Below the pieces are notes generated by a model that was not told the origin of the DNA, made no database searches, and saw only the letters and a program-made list of their open reading frames with translations. Both the position numbers and the translations under genes were made by a program. Below, one piece after another: positions 45,118 through 56,452 of a stretch of 64,000 nucleotides of DNA (position 1 is the first letter of the stretch; every line of letters begins with the position of its first letter). The DNA is from Neovahlkampfia damariscottae (Eukaryota; Heterolobosea; Selenaionea; Neovahlkampfiida; Neovahlkampfiidae), in the NCBI GenBank assembly GCA_016618085.1, contig JABLTG010000067.1:32486-96485 (forward strand), given 5' to 3'.

Positions 45118-45149
45118 ACATTATCTTTCCATGATGAAAATTTAATAAA

Positions 45150-46956
45150 TTAGATTTGATTGATTATTGATTTTAATCCTTCTACTGAATTATCTGTACA
45201 ATCAAATAATAGTAAAGAATCTTTGTTATTCAACATATGATATAACATTTTAGTTTGTTGTTTTATTTCTAATTGCCCAAGTGAATCCCAAAATTGTTGT
45301 TCAATTTCTGGAATATTTAAAAATTTCATTGCTTTATGACATCCATCTTGTTCATCAAATGATTCATAAATATTGATATTTTCTTTCATTTTTGAGTGAA
45401 AATTATTTAAATGATCAGAAATTCCTTTTCCCAAATTCAGACCTCGTTTTACAACAATAGATTTTTCAAATAAGAATTTTGTAAATTTAGAAAGCATTGA
45501 AGTATCATAATCTATTTAAATTAATAAATAAATAAACTTACAGTTAATCTGAGTAAATAGTATTTGATCATCATTCAATTTTTTAATCGCTATTAAACTA
45601 TAAACAAAGAATAATCTACAATCTAATTCTTCTGCAGGTTTTGATGTTCCCATTTTGAATAAAAATTTATGTTTGTCAAATAACATTTTTGGATTAATTG
45701 ACTTTGGTAAATGAGGTTTAACAATTCTATATAAAGTTGTAGTTTTTGGATCATACTGAAATCCTATTGAATAAAACATTTTTCTTGGTTCATTAACTGG
45801 AAATGGGAAATGCATATCTGCTTCAACTTCAACCATTGCATAATTATCAGGTACTATATATCCTTCTTTCTTGAATTCATCTGCTTCTTTGTAATTAACC
45901 AATTTTAAATGTTTCATATTTGGATCCAAATGAAGAAATGATTTCATAGAAGTTAAAGCTAATACACATGTTTCAAATGAATGATTAAAAACAAATTCAA
46001 ATTTAGCAGCTTTCAATATGTTTTAAAAATTTGAAATTATTTACTTGATGGAACTTTGAATGGATCAACATTTGGAAGATAATTTACATCAGTTGAATAC
46101 AAAATAGCTTCAAAATCTTTCTTTTTTGATGAATTTAATAAATTCCAATCAAATGAATCAAACATTAAACTTTTCAAAAACTTTACATCTTTTTGTGAAA
46201 TGAAAGGTTGTTGATAAAAATCTGAATTTGAAAATTGAAAATCAAGTGTTTTTTTTGATACCCAAATTCTATTATCTTTTGGAAATTTCTTTAAAATTTT
46301 ATGACAATTATCACTTCGAACAAATCTTGGAAATACATCATAAAATAAAACATGATTGACTGAATTGATGATTGGTTTTAGTACATTCACAGGGGATTCT
46401 TGTAATATCCAATTTTCTGTATTCTCTTTTGATAATTGTAGTTTTAACTTTTTATGAAACTTTTTTCGTCTATTGGAAAATTAATATGAAAAATACATAC
46501 ACATTATCATAAATATTAATTTCTTTTTTTGCTCCAACTTTAATAAAAGTTTCATAAAGTTCTGACAGCTAAAAAATTTAATAATCTTTTCAATTTACTT
46601 TTTGTATTTGTTCTTTGGCTAAGATTATTGTTTCTAATTTTTTAACTTCTTCCATGAATTCAAAATTTTCAAGGTTTTGTTCTTTTTTTAAATGTGATAT
46701 GAAGGCTTTTCTCATTTCATCCACTTTTTGTTTTATTTTATTTTTGTATTTTACCTGTGTATACTGAATATAAGTTCACAGAGAAATCTTCAGCACTAGT
46801 TGAAGCATTTTCAAAGTTTCTGGATTCTTCTTCAGTTTCTTGAAACATTTCTGAAAGTTCATGGAGGTCATCGTATGATTTTAGTAATATACCACTCCTT
46901 CGTTGTCTTTTAATGTTTAAGTTTTGTTTATCATCATTTTCAGACCTAAGAGACAT
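45150..46956 (-). CDS. RGS-START domain protein
   Basis: Six exons give about 545 residues. After a Ser/Glu-rich N-terminus (about 55 residues), an RGS domain is rebuilt across three introns: DEMRKAFISHLKKEQNLENFEF, KLSELYETFIKVGAKKEI, ESPVNVLKPIINSVNHVLFYDVFPRFVRS. It is followed by a START-like lipid-binding region (DFEAILYSTDVNYLPNVDPF, ETCVLALTSMKSFLHLDP, NYAMVEVEADMHFPFP, YRIVKPHLPKSINP). RGS domains accelerate GTP hydrolysis by G-alpha; START domains bind sterol or phospholipid. The combination suggests a lipid-regulated G-protein modulator. A reversed CCAAT is 29 nt upstream. Confidence 0.8.
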
Positions 46957-47121
46957 AATAAGAATTTTCCAAATCAAAATGTCGGCCAATGAAAAGAATT
47001 CTTGATGAAAAAAAGATATAGAACTGCTGGTTGATAGAGAAAAATCAATCATTCCACTACAGTCAAGTGAATTCAAAGAGAAATCATTTTCAATTCTTGA
47101 AGGAACTTTATAGTGATTTCA

Positions 47122-48199
47122 ATGGTTGAAGGATATTCGCATTCAAAATATAATTCTTCATCATTTGTTGTATCAGATATTTCAACGCAAATTTTAATTG
47201 GACAACCAATGCCCAGTGCATTTTCAGTTGAACTTCAAGTGGGTTTGGAAGCAATATTTCACATCCCAATTGCTGTACTATTTACATGTTTTATCTTATT
47301 TTCTGTTGGATTTCTTTTAAAAACCATGTGTTTTGGGAACGATTTTCCTTCAGAAAATAATTTACTTTTTTCATTATCAGTTTATAGCATTTGTAAGAAT
47401 CAATTTTTTAAAAAATCAAAAAGTACGCTTGTTATACTTTATATCAACTTTATTTATTTTTGGTGATAAGTTATCTCAAATTACTTTTGTTTGTTTTGAT
47501 TTTGGTTCAACTTTTTTTTACACAATTTTTATTTTCTTTTTTTTGTATTGGTCAGAAGTATTAATCATTTCAGGAGGAAAGAATGTTAATATTATGAAAA
47601 GAGAAATGTTGTTTCATCGATCTTCCATGCATATTTTGATTATTTCTATTCATTTAATTCAAATTTGTATTTCTACCTTTAGAATAATTTATGGAATTCC
47701 TAATCATATATTTGATTTACCTGAATTTGTACAAGTATTCATTTTATAATATTAATCATTTTTTTAGTCATTTTTTCATATAGCTCTTTGTTTTTTGTTG
47801 TGTATTGTCTTTTATGTTTTTTCAAAAGCTTCAAAAGCTAAAGCGTGGGATTTTAATTCTGATAGTGATGAAAGAAAGAAAGTAGATAAAATATATTACT
47901 CTGTTCTATTATGTGGTTGTATGATTTTTATTAGAGGAGTCTTGAATGTTTGTTTATTAATTTTTGAAGCATTTTCATTTTTAAGAGCAAATCATTCGGA
48001 TTATATGGTTCATATTTATACTAATGACTAACTTATTTAGAAATGGGTCAATAGTTTATTTTCATTTTTTTGTGATGTTCTTCCAACAGTTTTTGTTATT
48101 TTCAATGTTATTACTTTCAATATCTCTTATAAAAATACTAAAAAAGAAGAGATTAGATTAATAGGTTCTAGAATTATACCTGAAAATGACAGTTATTGA
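47122..48199 (+). CDS. Seven-transmembrane protein (receptor-like)
   Basis: Four exons give about 320 residues. The N-terminus is hydrophilic with an N-glycosylation site (YNSSSF), then seven hydrophobic segments: LEAIFHIPIAVLFTCFILFS, LLFSLSVYSILRLLYFIST, ITFVCFDFGSTFFYTIFIFF, MHILIISIHLIQICISTFRI, FFHIALCFLLCIVFYVFS, VLLCGCMIFIRGVLNVCLLI, FCDVLPTVFVIFNVITFNI. The YWSEVLIISGG loop recalls the THH1/TOM1/GPR137 group, but only weakly. No RGS tail. It starts divergently from RGS-START. This is the one gene whose start lacks a CCAAT within 60 nt. Confidence 0.75.
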
Positions 48200-48383
48200 A
48201 TGAGGATATCAAAAAGTACTCTCAAGATGTAGATTACCAAAAAAAGATTAAAAATTTTGAAAAAGAAAGGAAAAGTTATTATCTGTGTTATAATTTAATT
48301 CTGATTACTAATTTGATCATCGAATGCAACAATTGATGGTGAACAAATTATTGGACGAAATATTTTTAACCAATCAAAATCTC

Positions 48384-49490
48384 ATGTTGAAGCGGAAAAA
48401 AAGTGATGACATGTCATTTGGTGAAAATCCAAAACAGAAACAAAAAGTGGCTGCTGAAGCCACAATTCTTCCAAACCAAGAAGAAGTTCAACCTTCAAAG
48501 AGTCTTTCAAAAAGAAAAATAATTTCAAAAATTCAGTATGGAGATATTTCACTTAGAGAATTTTCAACAATAGATTGTGATGGAGCAACTATCATTGAAG
48601 GAATACCAAAGTAATTCATTTAACAAAACAACTTAATTTTTAGTGATACCGAAAATTTATCACTATCATTGATGATTTCTCATTTTATCGTTGAACAATT
48701 GAAATTAACATTAATAGGAGAATTATATTCACGTTCAGTTGAACCAACTTGTGTTTGAATTTATTTTTTATTTTTAACATTTTTTTTTTTTTTTCAGGTT
48801 GTTGAAAGAGGTGAAGTTTCATATTCAGTCAGAATTTATGGAAATAAGAATGTGATTGTATTTACATCAGAATATGAATTATCATCAAAATTACAAAATG
48901 ATGTAGTTGAAGCAATTTTAGATTTTGGACAAAGACATAAATGTAAAATGATTTTGTCAGTGAAAGGATTAGAAACAGATCCAGAAAAAAGAGAGAAATA
49001 TACAGTTAAAGTTAAAAATGATTCTGAAAATGGTGAAACAAATGATGAAGAAAATGCACCAAAAACAAAAGAAGATTTAATAAAATTAATTGAAGAAGCA
49101 AAAAAAAAAAGAGGAGAAGAAAAGTTATGGTTTTGTACAAATGATGAAGAATTTTCAAATAAATTAATCAAAATGGAACATAAACCCTTACAAGATGTTA
49201 TACTTTCAGGTGTTTCCGCTGGTCTTTTAGCTGAATCTTGTTATACTGATATGATTATTGCTTGTTTATTTTCAAAATTAAATGAATTACAAAAATATAT
49301 TTCAGTTGATGCTCGTGCTGCTATTGGTTTAGTGGTTTGCATATCACATTTATTAGGTGAATCTGCTGTTATTATTGATGTTAATGAAATGGATAAAGAT
49401 GTTACAAAATTAGAACAAAGTATGATTAAAATTATAAATAGATTGAATGTTTTTTCAACTAATCGTTTGGATTCTCATTTATATCTTTGA
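48384..49490 (+). CDS. Proteasome assembly chaperone 2 (PAC2/PSMG2)-like, copy A
   Basis: Three exons give about 340 residues. A basic nuclear-type leader (MLKRKKSDD) precedes the PAC2-like fold: LSLMISHFIVEQLKLTLIGE, RIYGNKNVIVFTSEYE, VEAILDFGQRHKCKMILSV, LWFCTNDEEFSNKL, VILSGVSAGLLAESCYTD, DARAAIGLVVCISHLLG. PAC1-PAC2 scaffolds the proteasome alpha ring. The true start is ATG 48384: CCAATCA ends 7 nt before it, and the resulting N-terminus aligns with the paralogue at 57.5 kb (MKRKTRSSEE). Longer in-frame starts upstream lie before the promoter element. The second intron (about 48757-48798) is T-rich. Confidence 0.78.
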
Positions 49491-49604
49491 AACAAAAATT
49501 TGAATTCACTTTTTTTGACTCCTTTAATGAGACTATAGTAGTCATATTATCAGAATAAACTTTGTTTTTAAGTTAAACTTTATTCATATATAAAATTCTA
49601 ACCA

Positions 49605-51106
49605 ATGAAAAGAAAAAGAAATATTTTTGAAGAGAACAAGGACTTAATGTATGAAACAGAAATAGATATTAGTGATATGTATGAAGATGAAATAGAAGAG
49701 TTTGAACAACCAACTTTTTTTCCCTTTGAAACAAATCCAGAAAATATTTTATCTTTATTTCTTGCAAACATGAACAAAAAAAAATTCATTTTCACAAGAT
49801 ACTTTAAAGATAAATTTACCATAAAAATTAATGGAAAAATTCAAAAAGATTCTGAATTTGTTCTGAAAAATATTTTTTTAGACAAAAGTTCACTTTTTTT
49901 CACACAAAATAATATTTATCAAAAGGAAAAATATGAAAAAGTTCATCATGTCGGTAAAATACAGCAATTTGAAACTATACATGGTCAACTTATTAGGGTT
50001 TATGAAATTAGAGATTCTTTAATTTTTGATTCAAAAGAAGGTTGGAAAATTGATAATTTAGAACTTGAAACTATTTTTGAAGATTCAAAAGCATGTGAAA
50101 GAAAAAATCTGTTAGTTTTTTTATTTATTTAATCTTTAGAGGAATGACAGAAAAACAACATGAAAGTTATACATTAAATAAAAAAAAACCAAAAAGAATA
50201 TTTTTGATTCGTTCAGGAGAAAGTGAAAAAGATAAAGATATAAAGATATATGAAACAGTACCAGATAATAAAATAAAGTTATCAAATTTAGGTGTTAAAC
50301 AATCAATTGTTTGCGGAAATAATTTAAAAAAATTAATTGGAAATGAATCAGTTTATTTTTATGTTTCCCCATTTCAAAGATCAATTGAAACATTTGAAAA
50401 TATATCAAAAGCATTTGTAAGTTAAATTTTGAAAAATATAATTTTTAAAGGGTGGGAAAAAAAAATTAAATTATAGACTGGATCCAAGATTAAGAGAACA
50501 AGAATGGGTAAAAATAATCATTTCAATTTATAACAAAAAAGGGTAATTATCAAAATGTTGAAGATAGAAAACAATTTGAAGAACAAAGAAGAATTTTAGG
50601 TGCTTTTTATTATAGATTCGCAACTGGTGAATCTGGAGCTGATGTAGCTGAAAGAGTAAGATAAATAAATTAAAAAAAACATCAATAGGTTGTAACTTTT
50701 ATTGATAATTTTCATAGAACTCATTCTGAAAAAAATGAGTTTGAAAATGTTGTTCTTGTTACTCATGGATTAACTTGTAGATTATTTTTAATGAAATGGT
50801 TTCATTGGGATGTTGATATATTTCATAATTTGTATAATTTTGATAGTATATAATATTTTCAATTTTTTAAATTTTTTAGATGGACAATATGCTATTATGG
50901 AGAAACAGAAAGATACAGGAAAATACAAATTAATTACACCTTTAAAAGCAAATATATCATGTTTTCCACCTTCAAAAGATTTTAATTTACCAAAGAATTT
51001 AAATGATAAATTATCTATTAAAGATGGAACTGAAAAAATGTTAAAGGAATCATTTTCACCAAGAGTTGATAAATTAAATTATGATCCATTTGAACAATTT
51101 CTTTGA
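49605..51106 (+). CDS. AT74-type phosphoglycerate-mutase-like protein lacking the catalytic histidine, with N-terminal extension
   Basis: Six exons. Residues about 1-175 are a novel acidic then beta-rich extension (IDISDMYEDEIEEFEQP; KDKFTIKINGKIQKDSEFVL). A 28-nt intron ending at 50139 joins it to MTEKQHESYTLNKKK and a histidine-phosphatase domain: FLIRSGESEKDKD, VYFYVSPFQRSIETF, LREQEWGNYQN, FYYRFATGESGADVAERV, VLVTHGLTCRLFLMKWFHW. The usual nucleophile motif RHGES reads RSGES (TCA codon), so His is replaced by Ser; the second His (THG) is kept. The family includes plant AT74. CCAAT overlaps the ATG itself (CCAATGA). Confidence 0.82.
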
Positions 51107-51124
51107 TGAAAAGATAAAATATCA

Positions 51125-51211
51125 AATGCACTTTTTAAGAGGAGAGATATGTTGGATATTGGGTGTTGGGTTTAAATGTTGGACGTTGAGTTTAAATGAT
51201 AAAAGTGCATT
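51125..51211. repeat. Inverted repeat with internal direct repeats between convergent genes
   Basis: aatgcactttt (51125-51135) is perfectly inverted as aaaagtgcatt (51201-51211), an 11-bp stem. The 65-nt loop holds two similar units with gtttaaatg ends (gttgggtttaaatg and gttgagtttaaatg) preceded by gttgga. It lies between two convergent 3' ends, so it may shape 3'-end formation, but that is inference. Confidence 0.55.
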
Positions 51212-51231
51212 ATTATGAAATAAAATTTATT

Positions 51232-53072
51232 TTAAACAATCATCATTTCTTTAAAAATTTTTGATGGAATGCCACCTGTTAAAAACATCAAATCTTCTAA
51301 AAATATTTCTGGAGTTCCATAAACATAATTTGCAGCCATATAATATGCACAAATTCTATTTAATTCTCTAAAGTTATATCTTTGTACATGAATTGCAGTC
51401 AAAGCATTTCTATCCATTAAATTTGAAGGTTCAATAATTTTATGTTTTTTTGATTCTGCACAAATGAATGTTTTGTTTGAATCATTTTCTAATAAAATTC
51501 TATCTAATCCACGAACTAAAGTATATTGTTTAGCATGTATTTTTTTTGGTAATTCAGTTGCTTCTTCATCATCAATATCACCAAAACTATAAGGTGTAAA
51601 ATGATCAAAGAAATTATAATCATCAATTGCGAATACCATTGGTACTGTTTTATTTGCTAATAATTCATCCATTAAAAATTTAAAAGTAATTAATAAATAT
51701 TGAGGATGAGCAAGACCATATTGACAAAGTTCAAAAATAGTTGTTGGATTTTGATATTGATCTTTACCAATAGTTAATGATGGTAATTTATAATCTTTTG
51801 ATAATTTCATTTCTTTTATAATTGTTTCATTTCCAGATTTAAATTGTTTAAGAAATGATTCAGTTGGAATTGGACAATCAAAATATCCTTGTAATAAAGG
51901 TGAAGGAACTACATATTGATTTCCTCTTGTCCAAAAATATCCATTTGGAATATGAAATACTAACATATTTTGTGAATATGAATGATAAACAATTGATGTT
52001 AAATTTGAACTTTTTCCACATCCAGACATTCCAGCTTTATTAGTTAAAAAAATATCTTCTTTTTATTCTTACTAAAAATATAACCTCTTTTAACTTGTTT
52101 TCCTTTTTTAAATAATTTTAAATGTCTTAAAACAGGTTCAATTGAAGGTCTTAACATTAATGCTCTTTGTTGTACTCTTTCAAATGTATCTTCTAAATCT
52201 TTTGATAATTTTGAAAAACTAAAATATTTATCATATTCTTGTTGATTTATAATAAAAATTTTACATAAATCTTCAATTGAAATATTTTTAATTTTTTGAT
52301 CTTTTGTATATAAATAATCAAAAGCAGAATTTGGCTCATCTTGATATTTACCTGGTTCAAGTTTTAATGAATTTAAATAAAAATCAGTTCTATCAATATT
52401 TGGTAATTCAGGTAATGTTTCAGTTTCATTCATATTTGTTAAATTAATGAATTTATTTGTACCATCTTCTTCTTCAATAACAAGTTGAGAACCTTCTGGA
52501 AAATAATCACCATATTGATCTAAAGTCTCTTCAAAATTTGAACCTTTTAATTTTTTATATTGTTTAAATTCTAAATCTTCTTTTGATTCATAATTTTGAA
52601 GTTTCTTTTTATTATGATTCAATTTTACGTTTCCATACATGTGTGTTTTTGATTTACCTCCTAAAAGTTTTTCATCAAAACTATTTTCCCATCCATATTG
52701 TGATTTAAATTCAGTCATATCTTCAATATAAGATTCTTCTGCTGTTAATTTATCTTCTCTTTCTAATTTTTCTTCATGACTTAATTTTGTATCTACTCGA
52801 TTAATTTCATCTGTTGGATCAATATCTCCTGTTTTTTTTGCTCTTTTAACAAGTTTTCCAGTTAACATAACTTTTTCTTCGTCTTGTGAAAAAAGTATTT
52901 TTTCAATAAATTTTCGGTCAATTTTTGAATTGTCACTTTTTGAAATATTTTTGTTCATTTTTGGTTGTTGGTCACCTGTAGGTCTCCATTCATTTTCACT
53001 TTTCTTTGAACCATAAAATTTACGTTGTACCAAAACTCTTTTGAAAATTGTTTTTCGTGAAGTTAAAAACAT
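51232..53072 (-). CDS. DAP3: Mitochondrial small-subunit ribosomal protein mS29 (DAP3)
   Basis: Two exons give about 600 residues. The C-terminal half is the DAP3 GTP-binding module: GYIFTGMSGCGKSSNL (P-loop formed across the single 38-nt intron), MLVFHIPNGYFWTRG, ELCQYGLAHPQYL, VPMVFAIDDYNFF, RNALTAIHVQRYNFREL. The N-terminus MFLTSRKTIFKRVLVQRKFYG is a good mitochondrial presequence. The 250-residue charged N-terminal region is longer than in animal DAP3. Its presence implies mitochondrial translation. CCAATCA ends 3 nt before the ATG. Confidence 0.9.
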
Positions 53073-53372
53073 GTTTGATTGGTCAAATTATTTTTGTTGA
53101 AAATTTCTATTTATCGAATTCATTACATTTCTAATTTAAATTTTAATTTTTATCCATTCAATTTTTTTAAACACCTCGAATTTATTTTCATCCAATTAAA
53201 CCCATAATAGAAAAATTTAACATTTGTTTTCGATTCATAAATGGAATACTTCAATCATCTTCAATGATGAAAACTTTTTAATGGTGATACAAAATGAAAA
53301 CCTTCAAAAACATCTAAGGGACTGAAATCTTTTTTTTTTTTATGGAGAATGGAAAATAAAAAGAAAGATGTA
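53073..53372. other. Intergenic region upstream of DAP3
   Basis: No credible coding frame on either strand. It contains the DAP3 CCAATCA (53076-53082), a CCAATTA around 53203, and long T runs near 53330. The short plus frame after 53241 (MEYFNHLQ) stops at once. Confidence 0.45.
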
Positions 53373-53792
53373 TTATTTTTTTTCCGAATTTTCTGATTTT
53401 GTTGCTTCTTTTTCTGCTTTGGATTTTTCTTCTATTTTTTCTTCTATGTTTTCTTCCTCAGCGTTTGAGTTCTCTTTTTGTTGTTGCTGCTTTTGAAGTT
53501 CTAATTCTTCTTGTTCAAATTTTTCTTTTAAATCTTGTGAGGTATTTTTTTTTAAAAACTCTTCATATCTTTGTTGCCTTGAACCATCAAAATTTTTCTT
53601 GTTTTCAAATTCTTGTTTGAAAGTATCCATGCTGTGTCTCATAAAATTTACTGTTTTTTTTATATTTTGTGAATTTGCTTTTCCTTTGAACGCTATAAAA
53701 TATAATTAATCGTAAAATTTTTGTTGGATCTAACATGAAAGGAAATAAAATACTCCACCGGATATAGCAGCGAAAACAATGAACTTTGACAT
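53373..53792 (-). CDS. Small coiled-coil protein with N-terminal hydrophobic leader
   Basis: I do not recognise it. A short first exon (MSKFIVFAAIS) is joined by a roughly 65-nt intron (donor GTGGAG, acceptor TTATAG; 53694-53757 approximately) to an exon that starts AFKGKANSQNIKKTVNFM and continues into a 90-residue Glu/Lys/Gln-rich coiled coil (EKFEQEELELQKQQQQK) ending EATKSENSEKK, about 117 residues. The leader may be a membrane or organelle signal. CCAATCA ends 21 nt before the first-exon ATG, supporting this two-exon model. Confidence 0.6.
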
Positions 53793-53951
53793 TTTTTGAA
53801 GGAAAAAATAATATGATTGGAGAATTATTTGTTGTATTAATTTTTTATTTATTTCAAGATTTTTAACAAAAAAAAAAAGTGACATGGAGAAATGAAGGAA
53901 ATGGAAATTATATTTACCTTTTTCGAATAGACATTGACCAATTAGGTGAGA

Positions 53952-56438
53952 ATGTGGCAGGAATTTTTCAAAAACAAACAGAGTGAAGATGGATCCGAGA
54001 AAAAGAAAAGTTTTCTATTTTCTACGGTAAAAAGAACAGTTTCCGATTCAGTCTACAGAGATTTCTCAATTTTTGAACGAAAAAATGTCTCTGCGACCAA
54101 AAGACTTTCCATTGACCTTACTGAAAAAAAACTGCTGCATAAAAAAATCAGTAATAGTCCTGATGTTCTGACACCAAGAAAGATGAAGATATTGAATAGA
54201 GAAGAAGATATTTTGGACATTACATCACCTCGTTCTCAATCATCAGAACTGAAAACAAATTCATCAATTTCAAAGTTCTATACAACTATATCAGAGAATG
54301 ATTTGGATTTTTTACAATTTTTAACTTCTGATGAAAAAGAATATGAATTATTTGCCGAGTATTGTAAAAAGAGATTTGAGCATAGTTATATTGAATTTTA
54401 TAATTTATGGAGGTGTTATGTTTCGGAATTGAATGATGAAAATCAAAAGAAAATTGAAAATCTGATGTTTTCAAAATATATTGATTCAAAAAGTGAAGAT
54501 TGCTTAAAATTACAAACAAAAGTATTAAAAAAAGCACAAAAATTATGTTCATCAACTTCAAAATTTAAAGGATTTCTTTTTGTTGTTAAACATGTACAAA
54601 ATGAACTTGAAGATATCTATGATGAATATGAAAATTATGAAGAAATTAAAGAAAAAATAACAATTCCATCAAAGAGTTTTGAAGAATTAATTTACAAAAA
54701 GAAGGAATTTAATTTATTTCAATTTCATGTAAAAGAGAATTTAAATTGTAAAAATTATTCTGAATGTTTTGAATATATTTTAAAATTTAAAAAAGCAAAG
54801 AGTTTAACAAAGAAAAATGAATTATCAAATTTTATAATTAAGAAATATTTGAATATCAATAAACCTAATAATTGTATCATTTTCAATTCAAAAATTAGAA
54901 ATATAATATTATCAGTTCATCAATCAGTTGGATCAACAAAAGAACATTGTTCAATGGATATTTTATTTAAACATTTGAATGATATATTATCTGAAGAGTA
55001 TTATCCAAGATTTTTAAATTCTTCAATTTGGTGGAATTATATTTCAATTCATTCAAATTTTGTTCATAAGAAAAATCTTTTAAATTTTTTTGATATTGAA
55101 AATCCAATTAAACAATACATCGACAATGATACTTATTGTTTAATTGAAATTAATGAGATTAGAAATAAATTGACATTAGAAAAATTCATTTCAAAAAGAA
55201 TAACAAAACAAATTGATACAATTGAATCATCTTTAAATTTTATTGGAATTAAACATCCATCTGATGGATTGATTTTTCCAATTGAAATTTTTGAAGAAGT
55301 AGAAAAGGAAAATATCATCATTACATATGTTACAAATGGATCTTATAACAATTTAAATACATTCATTATTGGAAGAAATGGTGAATATATTAACTCAGTT
55401 GTAATTATAATTTTGATTCTTTAAATCTTTTTTAAAGGAAATTATTGATATAATGATGAAAATTTTGACAATTGTACGTTTTTATCATGAAAAGAAGAAA
55501 TATTTTGATTTGAATGAATTAAGAGAAGATAATATTTACTACAATGAAGAAAAAGTAACTATTGATCAAGGATATTATAATGATTCTCATGAAACAAAAT
55601 TTAGTTATTGGGTTGCACCAGAGAAAATACAATCTGAAAAGAATGATTGTTTTTCACTTGGAATGATATTGTTTCGTTTGATCACATTAATTCCAACAAA
55701 AGAAATTAATGATTTTTTTGAAAAAATGAGTAAATCAGAGCCAACACATAAAACGTCAATTAAAAATTTGATGGATAAAATTAGTTCAAAATACAATAAT
55801 CAATATTCAAATATTTTGAAGAATGAAATGTTAAAAACAAAGGTAAAAATGAAATCATTGATTAATGGTTCTTTAAATAGAATTCAATTGAAAATTCATT
55901 GTTTGATATTGTTTTAAAGATGATTGATCCAAATCCATCAAATAGATTATCAATTGATTCTGCATTGAAAAAATTGGGAAAATTACAATCCAAATTGAAA
56001 GTGGAAGATGTTTCAAATTTGACAAATTCATTCAGATCATTGAATAAAGAACAACAATGCTTTTTACAAACATCACCAGATCGAGAATATTTGAAAGAAT
56101 TTCTTAGACTTGAATGTTCAATTGAAAACATTTTATTTTATGAAGATGTTGAAATATTCAAATCAATTGAAGATATGAAAGAGAAATTATTAAAATCAAA
56201 AGAAATGTTTGAAACATATTTGAATGAAGATTCAAATTTAGAAATCAATGTGAATAGAGTACTGAAAAAGAAATTCATGAATAATTACTTTGAATCTGAA
56301 GCGAATCAATTCATTTCCAATGAAATTTTTGATGATTTTCTCAGTGAAGTTATTGACGGTGTTTTTGTTGATTCATTTCCGAGATTTGAAAGAAGTTTCA
56401 TATTTCAAGATTGGAAAAATGAAGTTGCTCAGTTGTAA
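53952..56438 (+). CDS. RGS-RGS-pseudokinase-RGS protein
   Basis: Three exons (53952..55397, 55438..55842, 55881..56438) give 802 residues. After a basic Ser-rich N-terminus come an RGS-like module (DFLQFLTSDEKEYELFAEYC, about 120-230), a second one (FNLFQFHVKENLNCKNYSEC ... YYPRFLNSSIWWNY, about 245-365), a protein-kinase-like domain (about 385-670) and a canonical RGS (EYLKEFLRLECSIENILFYE, about 690-800). The kinase catalytic loop reads YFDLNELREDNI instead of HRD..PEN, and DFG reads DQG, while VAPEKI, GMILFRLI and MIDPNPSNRLS are kept. It is probably a pseudokinase, certainly atypical. Dictyostelium RCK1 is a one-RGS precedent. CCAATTA ends 7 nt before the ATG. Confidence 0.82.
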
Positions 56439-56452
56439 ATAAAAAACTATTT

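Noticed and set aside
49598-49822. Minus-strand Ser/Phe frame opposite the phosphoglycerate-mutase-like gene
   Set aside because: It is antisense to an acidic/Lys-rich exon with a proper plus-strand promoter motif and introns.
53399-53620. Plus-strand Leu/Phe-rich frame resembling a membrane protein
   Set aside because: It is the mirror of the Glu/Lys/Gln coiled coil on the minus strand; such coils always give hydrophobic antisense frames.
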